Below, piece by piece: positions 1 through 6,194 of a stretch of DNA of 16,236 nt. How positions within the stretch are numbered: position 1 is the first letter of the stretch; every line of letters begins with the position of its first letter. This DNA comes from Phycisphaerales bacterium UBA7800 (GTDB taxonomy: Bacteria > Planctomycetota > Phycisphaerae > Phycisphaerales > Phycisphaeraceae): positions 1-16,236 of the forward strand of contig DLCK01000044.1 in the NCBI GenBank assembly GCA_002480565.1, written 5' to 3'. Made by a program: the position numbers and the translations under genes. The notes beneath the pieces were generated by a model. It had not been told where the DNA came from. It saw only the letters and a list, made by a program, of their open reading frames with translations, and searched no databases.

Positions 1-53
1 CCGTCGACAATCACGTTGGCAACGTGATGCTCTACCAACTGAGCTACACCCGC
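1..53 (-). tRNA. tRNA-Gly (anticodon GCC), 3' part cut off by window edge
   Basis: On the minus strand the sequence begins GCGGGTG (acceptor strand), followed by TA and the D-arm TAGCTCAGTTGGTAGAGC. The anticodon arm ATCACGTTGCCAACGTGAT presents GCC. The variable loop and the start of the T-arm follow, and the window edge removes the rest of the T-arm and the acceptor 3' strand. The 5' end is at base 53. Anticodon GCC and the GCGGGTG acceptor are typical of bacterial tRNA-Gly. Confidence 0.95.
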
Positions 54-165
54 GTATTTCGATGTCCTCGTCAAACAAACGAGACGCATATCTTAGCAAT
101 TCATCAAAACCTTGCAACACCCTGACTGTAAAAATTTGGGACAAAATCAAAGTTATCCACGTAGC

Positions 166-194
166 TTGCATTTATCATTCCGACTCGTTAGTGT
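166..194 (+). promoter_or_regulatory. possible promoter of the first riboswitch transcript
   Basis: TTGCAT (166-171), a 17-base spacer and TAGTGT (189-194) would start transcription near base 201, just before the P1 helix of the riboswitch at 204. The match to sigma-70 consensus is weak. The placement at the riboswitch 5' end is the main support. Confidence 0.28.
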
Positions 195-203
195 CTTGGC
201 CAA

Positions 204-470
204 CCAAACAGGTGCTCGAAACACAAGATATTGTGCTTCGACAAAAAGGGAAGCAAGGTGCGTTGTGTTTACCAAACATGACAATGCCTTCGCGGACGCG
301 CCGCCGTAGGGGTTTGGAGATGTAAGTATTACATCTCACTGTCACCGGATTGCCACTGATTGATCGTGCAACGCGATGAATTGGGAAGGCAGGTAACAGG
401 ACGAACCCAAGCCGGAAGACCTGCCCGTTTGGACGAGTGTTGTGTCCTCGCGTATTGGGACGAACTCGGG
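204..470 (+). promoter_or_regulatory. cobalamin (B12) riboswitch 1, upstream of the prepilin-type gene
   Basis: The B12 box AGCCGGAAGACCTGCC lies at 410-425. CCAAAC (204-209) plus AGGT pair with ACCT plus GTTTGG (427-432) to close P1/P2. AAAAAGGGAAG at 243-253 matches the core GGGAA element. P5 is GCGG/CCGC (292-304) with loop ACGCG. A variable peripheral helix GAGATGTAA/TTACATCTC lies at 317-337. After the core, a P13 hairpin at 434-468 carries the loop CGCGT, complementary to the ACGCG of L5, so the diagnostic kissing loop can form. The 17 bases at 291-307 are identical to those of riboswitch 2. No U-tracted terminator follows P13, so translational control is the likelier mode. Confidence 0.93.
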
Positions 471-604
471 CCAAGCCAGGTAAACATGCCCCGGTGTACC
501 ATTGAACTTGCCCCTGGAAGCTTTGATGCTTTGGGTTGGGGTTGCCCGATTTCTCACCTGTTACTGTCGCGCGACGGATACGTTTTTCCAACGTTTTGGG
601 GCAA

Positions 605-629
605 GTCCTGCGCGAATCAGGACAGGGAG
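605..629 (+). promoter_or_regulatory. start-site hairpin with CGCGAAT loop plus ribosome binding site
   Basis: GTCCTG (605-610) and CAGGAC (618-623) enclose the loop CGCGAAT. AGGGAG follows at 624-629, and the ATG of the prepilin-type gene is at 635. The same loop, with a different but still perfectly paired stem, stands in the same place before btuB (2145-2165). The L13 loop of the riboswitch contains TCGCG (448-452), perfectly complementary to CGCGA of this loop. This suggests an expression platform that links riboswitch state to initiation. The pairing is seen in the sequence; the function is inference. Confidence 0.6.
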
Positions 630-634
630 TTTTC

Positions 635-1633
635 ATGGCCTTACCGTCGAATCGTCGTCCGTCATCACCCTCATGGATTGCCAGCACGTTTGCCAGTTGG
701 TGGCAATCACAACAAGCCCAGGTACAACCTGCCTATCGCTGGCAGATGCTCAAACCCAGACAAGCATACCAACCGGTGAAACATCACCCGCCGTTTGCTC
801 ATCAGCGACGGACACCCAAAGCATTCACACTCATCGAACTGCTTGTGGTGATCAGCATCATCGCTCTACTGATTGGCATTTTGTTACCTTCACTAGCGAT
901 GGCAAAACGCAGTGCTGAGTCTGCACAATGCAAGAGCAATATTCGATCCATCGCGGTGGTGAACATGGCTTATGCAACGGATAACAAGCAGTATTACGTG
1001 CCAGCGACATACGATGAGATGGCAAACCTTGAGCGTTGGCATGGCAACCGCACCAACACCAGCGAAGCCTTCGACTCACGAACCGGTCGTCTGTCTTCCT
1101 ATCTGGACTCACAAGGCGAAGCCAAAAAATGCCCGACACTTCGGCACTTTAAAGACTCGGACCCCGGTGCCTGGGGAAGCACGTTTGAAGCAGGCAGTGG
1201 CGGGTATGGTTACAACCACCAATACATCGGCGGGCGCTACGATCTGGCAGGATACGGCCAAGCATCCAAACTCACCGCCCGGACCAACGACGTCTACTCG
1301 CCTACTGCGACGATCATGTTCACCGATGCTGCAGGCTACAACACTGTCGATGGTTCGATGTCACTGATCGAAAATTCCTTCGCATGGTCCCCACATTATG
1401 TCGACAGTGGCATCGTTGATCCTTGGGGAGGTTTTCAACCCACGCCGACGACGCACTTTCGACACAACGGCAACACCGCCAATTTCGCATGGGTCGATGG
1501 CCATGTCGATGCCCAGGAACTCGAACACTCAGCAGCCCATGTTTATCTGGGAACTGGGACCGGCGAACAGACCATGGAATTCAAGATCGGTTGGTTCGGT
1601 CCGACTGGAGTTGATTTGTATGACCTGCAATAA
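635..1633 (+). CDS. prepilin-type N-terminal domain protein (pseudopilin-like), under B12 riboswitch control
   Basis: 332 aa from the ATG at 635, chosen because AGGGAG lies just upstream at 624-629. Residues 64-90 (FTLIELLVVISIIALLIG and onward) form the prepilin N-methylation and transmembrane helix, with RR-TPKA before the expected cut after Ala63. The C-terminal half holds HNGNTANFAWVDGHV, a one-residue-longer variant of the H-X9-DG motif of the planctomycete and lentisphaeral prepilin-like families. The body is rich in Gly, Tyr and Asn, as in secreted domains. Such proteins are membrane-anchored and exposed outside the inner membrane, and their individual roles are mostly unknown. Oddities are the 63-residue leader before the cleavage site, much longer than a normal prepilin leader, and the cobalamin riboswitch in front. 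Context suggests a part in B12 capture or B12-dependent surface remodelling; this is inference. A shorter GTG start near 776 lacks a ribosome binding site. Confidence 0.85.
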   Translation: MALPSNRRPSSPSWIASTFASWWQSQQAQVQPAYRWQMLKPRQAYQPVKHHPPFAHQRRTPKAFTLIELLVVISIIALLIGILLPSLAMAKRSAESAQCKSNIRSIAVVNMAYATDNKQYYVPATYDEMANLERWHGNRTNTSEAFDSRTGRLSSYLDSQGEAKKCPTLRHFKDSDPGAWGSTFEAGSGGYGYNHQYIGGRYDLAGYGQASKLTARTNDVYSPTATIMFTDAAGYNTVDGSMSLIENSFAWSPHYVDSGIVDPWGGFQPTPTTHFRHNGNTANFAWVDGHVDAQELEHSAAHVYLGTGTGEQTMEFKIGWFGPTGVDLYDLQ

Positions 1634-1703
1634 GTTAAATACGCAACTCATTTGCAGGACTAAACCTCAAGTGATTTGACTGATTCATTCTCCGTTTCCA
1701 TTG

Positions 1704-1743
1704 GGCATGCCGGTGAAGGAAACTTTGCCGGCGTGTCTTTTTT
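1704..1743 (+). terminator. intrinsic terminator after the prepilin-type gene
   Basis: GGCATGCCGG (1704-1713) pairs with CCGGCGTGTC (1728-1737) over 10 positions, with two G-T pairs. An inner AAG/CTT extension is possible. Six T residues follow at 1738-1743. It separates the first B12 unit from the second. Confidence 0.85.
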
Positions 1744-1746
1744 CAC

Positions 1747-1775
1747 TTGCTACGGTTTGGCGATGTCGTTAAATT
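1747..1775 (+). promoter_or_regulatory. btuB promoter: probable promoter of the btuB-exbBD-tonB transcript
   Basis: TTGCTA (1747-1752) and TAAATT (1770-1775) are separated by 17 bases. The predicted start near 1782 coincides with the first base of the riboswitch P1 helix (1783). It lies directly after the upstream terminator. Each hexamer matches four of six consensus bases. Confidence 0.5.
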
Positions 1776-1782
1776 GTGGCCA

Positions 1783-2050
1783 GTCAATTCAGGTGACCTC
1801 AGTCTTTTTTTGGAAAGATCGGGGTTCAATAGGGAAGCGAGGTAAGTCGAGCCATCGACGATTCCTCCGCGGACGCGCCGCCGTGATGACCCGGTTTTCA
1901 CTGTCAAAACAGGTGAAAACAACATCTGGCAGTCACCACTGATAAAGCATGCAATGTGCTTCTCGGGAAGGTGCCAGATGACGGGCTAAGCCGGAAGACC
2001 TGCCTGTAAATGACCGAGTGGTAGTCCTCGCGCTTTTGGGACGACTCGGG
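1783..2050 (+). promoter_or_regulatory. cobalamin (B12) riboswitch 2, upstream of btuB
   Basis: The B12 box AGCCGGAAGACCTGCC at 1989-2004 is identical to that of riboswitch 1. GTCAATT plus AGGT (1783-1794) pair with ACCT (1998-2001) and AATGAC (2009-2014) to close P1/P2. AATAGGGAAGCGAGGT supplies the core GGGAA element. P5 is GCGG/CCGC (1869-1881) with loop ACGCG. Peripheral helices include GTTTTCAC/GTGAAAAC and CATCTGGCA/TGCCAGATG. A P13 hairpin (about 2014-2049) holds a CGCG loop for the L5-L13 kissing interaction. Placement before a btuB-type receptor is the classic context, in which bound cobalamin represses uptake genes. Confidence 0.95.
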
Positions 2051-2144
2051 TGGGCTTGTTGTATTTCGGCCCGGCAGCAGATGCTTTCACCCGTGTGATT
2101 TTTCCCAGCGAGACGACCGATTTTGATCCTTTATCATTGGGCCA

Positions 2145-2172
2145 GGTTCTGCGCGAATCAGAACCAGGAGAG
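2145..2172 (+). promoter_or_regulatory. start-site hairpin with CGCGAAT loop plus ribosome binding site of btuB
   Basis: GGTTCTG (2145-2151) and CAGAACC (2159-2165) enclose CGCGAAT. AGGAGAG follows, and the ATG is at 2179. Compared with the copy at 605-623, the loop is unchanged while the stem pairs change together. That is direct covariation support for a functional RNA structure. L13 of riboswitch 2 carries TCGCG (2028-2032), able to pair with CGCGA of this loop. Confidence 0.6.
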
Positions 2173-2178
2173 TTTCGC

Positions 2179-4095
2179 ATGCTTCGTTTTCCTTTGTCCC
2201 ATTGCCTTTTGGCAACCACCCTCATTGTCAGTCCCCTGCTGGCACAAACCACAGACTCGCAAATCACCGAGACCAAATCGCAGACCAAACAACAGGTGAT
2301 CGTCACCGCGACCCGCATCGACACGCCGCAATCACAAGTTGGCAATGCTGTCACCGTCATTGATGCTCAGCAAATCGAACATCGTCAGGATCAGGATCTT
2401 TCCGACATCCTCCAACACGTCCCCGGCGTGCATGTCCGACGTGCAGGCGGCCTGGGCTCGGCATCCACGGTCTACATCCGTGGCGCAGAGTCGGATCACA
2501 CCTTGCTGTTACTCGACGGCATCAAGATGCATGACATCGTTGGCCCCGGTGCGCCGGGCACCTTCGATCATGTCATGTCCCTTGGACTCCAAAGTGTCGA
2601 AGTCCTGCGCGGCCCACAATCCTCACTGTATGGCACCGAAGCCATCGGCGGTGTCGTCAGTGCCAACACCAAACGTGGCAGTGGCAACACCAACGGCTAC
2701 TACCACATCGAAACAGGCTCCTACCAAACCACCACGCAAAAGCTGCACATCAATGGTGGCGAAGATCGCTTTAACTACTCAATTTCCGCCGTACGCGTCG
2801 ATGCCGACATCTTCTCCTCAGGTGTGGACAACGGCGAAAGCGACCCCTACCGCAACACCAGTTTCCACAGTCTCTTTGGCTTCTCACCATTCGACATCTT
2901 TAACCTTGACCTGGCATTCCACTATATCAATGCCGATGTCGAATTTGATAACAACGGCTCGGATGACGATACCGACCAAACCGACTACGAACAGTTCGCA
3001 TTCAAGATCGAACCCAAGTTCTACCTGCTTGAGGGTGCTCTGGAATCCAAGCTTATTTTTACGCTCAACCAGACCGACCGTCTGACCACCGGCAGCAACT
3101 ACAACTTGGCGCAACACGGCTTTGACTATGTCTTCCTGCCAAACGGATTCAAAGGACGAACCTTTGAAGTCGATTGGCAAAACAGCCTGTACATCGGCGA
3201 AAACAACACCCTCGTTTTTGGTATTGCCTATACCGACGAACACGGTGAATTCTCCGATCCCGGTGTCGCAGATCAAGAGTACGACACCGACAGCTACAGC
3301 ATCTACCTTCAGGATCAATGGAAAGTCACAAATGACCTGACCCTCGGCGCAGGCGTGCGATACATCAACCATGACCAGTTCGGTGGCAACACCACCTACC
3401 AACTCTCTGCTGCATATCATTTCGCTAAGTACGGTACCATTGCCCGCGCTTCGGTCGGCACAGGATTCAAAGCACCCTCCATCTCTGACCTCTACGACAA
3501 CGGCAACCCAGACCTTGGCCCTGAAGAATCAATGGGATGGGATATCGGTATCGAACAACCGCTCTACAACGGCAAAGTCAATGTCGGCGCAACCTTCTTC
3601 CAGAACAATATCGACGACATGATTTTCTACACCTCAACCGGCCCGTTCACAGGCAATGTCTTTAACGTCGGTGAAGCACGAACCCAAGGTGTCGAAACCT
3701 TCATCCAGTTCACCCCTGCCCAAGACCTCACAGCAACACTCAACTACACCTACACCGACAGTGAAGTCCTCGAACCTCAAGGCAGCTTCGGCCCACAGCA
3801 AGGCAATCGACTCTGGCGTCGCCCACTGCACAGCTATAGCTTCGATCTGACCAAACAATTCCTGGATAACAAAGCACAAACCACACTGTCAGTCCTCGGT
3901 GCATCAGAGCGTGATGACAACGGCGGCAAAGGCGACAGCTACGTCATCGTCAACCTTGCAGGCAGTTACAAAGTCCATCAAAACGTCGAAGTTTTTGGAC
4001 GTATTGAAAACCTGTTCAACCAACAATACCAAGACCTCTACGGATTCAACACAGCCGACGCCAGCGCGTATGCCGGTGTTAAAATTTCGTTCTAA
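2179..4095 (+). CDS. btuB: TonB-dependent outer-membrane cobalamin receptor (BtuB-like)
   Basis: 638 aa from the ATG at 2179, which has AGGAGAG at 2166-2172. It starts with a signal peptide (about residues 1-23, ending SPLLAQ). A TonB box-like segment QQVIVTATR follows at 38-46. The plug domain (about 50-165) holds LSDILQHVPGVHV, STVYIRGAES, LLLLDGIKM and VEVLRGPQSSLYG. The rest is a beta-barrel with alternating aromatic strands, a RIENLFNQQYQ segment and a C-terminal Phe, as in outer-membrane proteins. An Asp/Asn-rich stretch (NNGSDDDTDQTDYEQ) may be a calcium-binding extracellular loop like that of BtuB; this is inference. The upstream B12 riboswitch makes cobalamin or a corrinoid the likely cargo. 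exbB, exbD and tonB follow and would supply the energy. The inner-membrane btuCDF genes are not in the window. Confidence 0.93.
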   Translation: MLRFPLSHCLLATTLIVSPLLAQTTDSQITETKSQTKQQVIVTATRIDTPQSQVGNAVTVIDAQQIEHRQDQDLSDILQHVPGVHVRRAGGLGSASTVYIRGAESDHTLLLLDGIKMHDIVGPGAPGTFDHVMSLGLQSVEVLRGPQSSLYGTEAIGGVVSANTKRGSGNTNGYYHIETGSYQTTTQKLHINGGEDRFNYSISAVRVDADIFSSGVDNGESDPYRNTSFHSLFGFSPFDIFNLDLAFHYINADVEFDNNGSDDDTDQTDYEQFAFKIEPKFYLLEGALESKLIFTLNQTDRLTTGSNYNLAQHGFDYVFLPNGFKGRTFEVDWQNSLYIGENNTLVFGIAYTDEHGEFSDPGVADQEYDTDSYSIYLQDQWKVTNDLTLGAGVRYINHDQFGGNTTYQLSAAYHFAKYGTIARASVGTGFKAPSISDLYDNGNPDLGPEESMGWDIGIEQPLYNGKVNVGATFFQNNIDDMIFYTSTGPFTGNVFNVGEARTQGVETFIQFTPAQDLTATLNYTYTDSEVLEPQGSFGPQQGNRLWRRPLHSYSFDLTKQFLDNKAQTTLSVLGASERDDNGGKGDSYVIVNLAGSYKVHQNVEVFGRIENLFNQQYQDLYGFNTADASAYAGVKISF

Positions 4096-4126
4096 CCACC
4101 CTGTGCGTTAGAGACTTGAAATAAAG

Positions 4127-4152
4127 CCCGCGGGGTTTCAACCCCCGGGGTT
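4127..4152 (+). other. GC-rich inverted repeat between btuB and exbB
   Basis: GGGGTT (4132-4137) pairs with AACCCC (4140-4145), and the stem can extend with CCCG (4127-4130) against CGGG (4146-4149) past one unpaired C. An alternative hairpin AACCCC/GGGGTT (4140-4152) uses the same bases. It is followed by A residues, not a T tract, so it is not an intrinsic terminator on the plus strand. It may stabilise the btuB message or lower read-through into exbB. Confidence 0.5.
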
Positions 4153-4218
4153 GCCTTAAAAAAAACGCGACACTTCCAAAAATATGTCGCATAAGCAAAC
4201 GTTAAAAGGACACACACC

Positions 4219-4851
4219 ATGCAGGAACTTTTTGTCAAAGGCGGACCCTTGATGTGGCCACTGTTGGCATGTTCACTGCTGGCAATCACGGTGGTTCTTG
4301 AACGTCTTGCATTTGGACTTCGACGCTCGTTTGCAACCAAGCCGTCGGACGCTCAAAACATCATTCGTCTCGTCACTGCTCAGCGGCAGGACGAGGCTTT
4401 GCGCCTAGCACGATCTCATCCCAACTGTCCGATCTGCTGCGTGTTGCTTGAAGGCTTGCAACACGCAGCAACGGGCCGGATGACCGAAGCCATGCAGTTG
4501 ACCGCAGCACGTCAATTGAAGCTCGAAAAACGTGGCATCAATCTATTGGACACCATTGTCACGGTGGCGCCATTACTTGGGATTCTCGGAACCGTGCTGG
4601 GCATTATCGACTCGTTTAATCTGCTCAGTGATGCGGGTATCCAAAACCCACAAGCGGTGCTCGGTGGTATCGCCCAGGCGCTGATTACCACGGCTGCGGG
4701 TCTAACCGTTGCGGTGATCAGTCTGCTACCCATGAATTTTTTCCTTTCACGCTTGCAGAAAAAAGCGGAGTTCATCGCAGACCTTGCCACGCAATTGGAG
4801 TTAGCACTGGCTAAACCTTCCTCGCACAAGGAGGAAGATCATGGAGATTAA
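4219..4851 (+). CDS. exbB: ExbB-like proton-channel protein (MotA/TolQ/ExbB family)
   Basis: 210 aa, with an AAAGGA ribosome binding site 10 bases before the ATG. Three membrane segments are visible: about residues 10-28 (LMWPLLACSLLAITVVLERL), about 112-135 (TIVTVAPLLGILGTVLGIID) and about 155-178 (ALITTAAGLTVAVISLLPM). The APLLGILGTVLG and ITTAAGL motifs are typical of the family. With ExbD it forms the inner-membrane channel that uses proton motive force to drive TonB. The gene lies between btuB and exbD, and its end overlaps the exbD start by 11 bases, which indicates translational coupling. It is most likely dedicated to the adjacent B12 receptor. Confidence 0.93.
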   Translation: MQELFVKGGPLMWPLLACSLLAITVVLERLAFGLRRSFATKPSDAQNIIRLVTAQRQDEALRLARSHPNCPICCVLLEGLQHAATGRMTEAMQLTAARQLKLEKRGINLLDTIVTVAPLLGILGTVLGIIDSFNLLSDAGIQNPQAVLGGIAQALITTAAGLTVAVISLLPMNFFLSRLQKKAEFIADLATQLELALAKPSSHKEEDHGD

Positions 4852-5266
4852 AACCGGTTTTGAAGACCGCAAAGCACGTGTTGAATTTCTGCCCATGATT
4901 GACGTGGTGTTTTTGCTGTTGGTGTTCTTTATTTATGCGATGCTGAGCATGGTGGTGCATCGCGGTATTGAAGTGACCTTGCCCTCCGGCGGGACGACGC
5001 AGGTCAACCAAAAAGAATATGTGAACATCACCATCGATGCCCAGAACCAAATCAGTGTCGATGGTAAAACAGTGCTTCTTGACAATCTGATCATGCAGGT
5101 CAAAGAAGCGATGGCACAGCTTCAAACGGATCAAGAAAACCAGACACCTATATTCATTGCAGGTGATCAGGCTTCAGACCTTGGGGTCGCGTTGAAAGTC
5201 CTGGATCGACTTCGCGCTGCAGGATACAGCGCAGTGTCATTTGAGTTACAGCAGGAGACGCCATGA
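4841..5266 (+). CDS. exbD: ExbD-like biopolymer transport protein
   Basis: 141 aa, with an AAGGAGG ribosome binding site at about 4828-4834. A short cytoplasmic N-terminus leads into one membrane helix, FLPMIDVVFLLLVFFIYAM (about 16-35). Asp21 in the IDVVFLLLVFF motif corresponds to the essential membrane Asp of ExbD/TolR. A periplasmic domain follows, with LPSG, VNITIDAQNQISVDGK and ending VALKVLDRLRAAGYSAVSFELQ, typical of the family. It overlaps exbB upstream and ends in an ATGA overlap with tonB at 5263-5266, so the three energising genes are tightly coupled. Confidence 0.93.
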   Translation: MEIKTGFEDRKARVEFLPMIDVVFLLLVFFIYAMLSMVVHRGIEVTLPSGGTTQVNQKEYVNITIDAQNQISVDGKTVLLDNLIMQVKEAMAQLQTDQENQTPIFIAGDQASDLGVALKVLDRLRAAGYSAVSFELQQETP

Positions 5267-6081
5267 AGACCATATGGTACTGCCTGGCATTTGGGATCAG
5301 CGTGACGTTGCATGCGACGTTGCTGCTCTTTGGCGATCCCACGCAAACATCTCAAATCCCGGTTCAACAGGGACACGCAAGTCTTGCAATCAATCTCCTG
5401 CCCGCCATACAAAGCCAAGCCTCGCCCCCGACCCCGGCCCCGGCCCCGGAAGTAGAAGTAGAAGTTGAAACCCCAACGGTTCCTGAAGCAGAAAAGGTTC
5501 CTGACACCTTTACTGTTCCCACCTTTACTGTTCCTGAGGCTGAGCCAGCGCCATTGGCAGCACCGGTGATTGAACACATCATGCCGACTCTGCCTCGCAT
5601 CGTTGAGCCTTTGCCAGTGGAAGAACCGATTATTCAACAGCCTAGCGTGATCCGACCTGCAAAAACCATTCAACCCACACCCACCGTCGTTGAAACACAG
5701 CCCGTCAAAGAGCAGGTCGTTGAGCAATCTCAAACGGACACCGCCAATCAGCCTGCTCCAGAATCCGTCGCATCCAATAGTGACTTATTGCCTCAAGGCG
5801 TAACGACGCAGGCAAAACGCCCTGACTCATTTAAACCTGTCTATCCCATGCTCTTTCGGCGACGTGGTATTGAAGGAACGGTGACGATGCAAATCCAAAT
5901 CACTGCCACCGGCATTGCCCGTAGTGTGATCGTCACTCAAAGCAGTGGTTACCGTCAATTTGATGCTGCTGCAGTCAAAGAGTGTCGAAGCGTTCGATAC
6001 ATCCCTGCCATGAAGCACGGCCGGCCAGTCGAATCGACCTTAACCTTCGATGTGGTCTTCCGTTTGCAAAGCGACTCGTAA
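5263..6081 (+). CDS. tonB: TonB energy-transducing protein
   Basis: 272 aa, starting inside the exbD stop (ATGA). The N-terminal helix (about 4-23) holds Ser13-x3-His17 (SVTLH), matching the conserved Ser-x3-His face of the TonB anchor that contacts ExbB/ExbD. A Pro/Glu/Val-rich periplasm-spanning region follows (about 45-165, with EVEVEVE and two TFTVP copies). The C-terminal TonB domain (about 190-270) has KPVYPMLFRRRGIEGTV, SSGYRQFDAAAV and VRYIPAMKHGRPV. The spacer contains DNA-level short repeats (see the repeat entry). It links the proton motor to the TonB box of the BtuB-like receptor encoded upstream in the same unit. Confidence 0.92.
   Translation: MKTIWYCLAFGISVTLHATLLLFGDPTQTSQIPVQQGHASLAINLLPAIQSQASPPTPAPAPEVEVEVETPTVPEAEKVPDTFTVPTFTVPEAEPAPLAAPVIEHIMPTLPRIVEPLPVEEPIIQQPSVIRPAKTIQPTPTVVETQPVKEQVVEQSQTDTANQPAPESVASNSDLLPQGVTTQAKRPDSFKPVYPMLFRRRGIEGTVTMQIQITATGIARSVIVTQSSGYRQFDAAAVKECRSVRYIPAMKHGRPVESTLTFDVVFRLQSDS
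5425..5534 (+). repeat. short tandem repeats in the tonB spacer region
   Basis: CCCCGG-type hexamers run from about 5427 to 5450 (Pro-Ala repeats) and GAAGTA units from about 5449 (Glu-Val repeats). A perfect 15-base direct duplication, CACCTTTACTGTTCC, lies at 5505-5519 and 5520-5534. All keep the reading frame, so changes in copy number would alter only the length of the periplasmic spacer. Confidence 0.8.
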
Positions 6082-6194
6082 TTTATAATAATTCTAAATC
6101 TCTTATCCATGAACCTTGGGAATATCTCAACGGCTTCAGGGGTATGATGTGAGAAGCAAACGGTTGAATTAATTAGTTATAGCAAGGTGTATTC

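Noticed and set aside
536..634. Upstream extension of the prepilin-type protein from a start at 536
   Set aside because: It would run through the conserved CGCGAAT hairpin and ribosome binding site. The ATG at 635 has AGGGAG directly before it.
175..687. 170-aa open frame on the minus strand across the riboswitch 1 region
   Set aside because: It is antisense to a clear structured riboswitch, has no recognisable domain or ribosome binding site, and its composition is Arg/Pro-rich noise.
2050..2178. Upstream extension of BtuB from a start at 2050
   Set aside because: The extension is in the riboswitch expression platform and would put a non-signal sequence before the signal peptide. The ATG at 2179 has AGGAGAG.
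2884..3420. 178-aa minus-strand open frame inside btuB
   Set aside because: It is the antisense shadow of the receptor beta-barrel, Val-rich from reversed Asp/Asn codons, with no own signals.
4127..4152. Intrinsic terminator between btuB and exbB
   Set aside because: The hairpin is followed by an A tract, not a T tract, on the plus strand. btuB and exbB most likely stay in one transcript.
5167..5733. 188-aa minus-strand open frame with RGRGRGRG in the tonB region
   Set aside because: The repeats are the reverse of the Pro-Ala and Glu-Val spacer of TonB. It has no initiation signal or domain.
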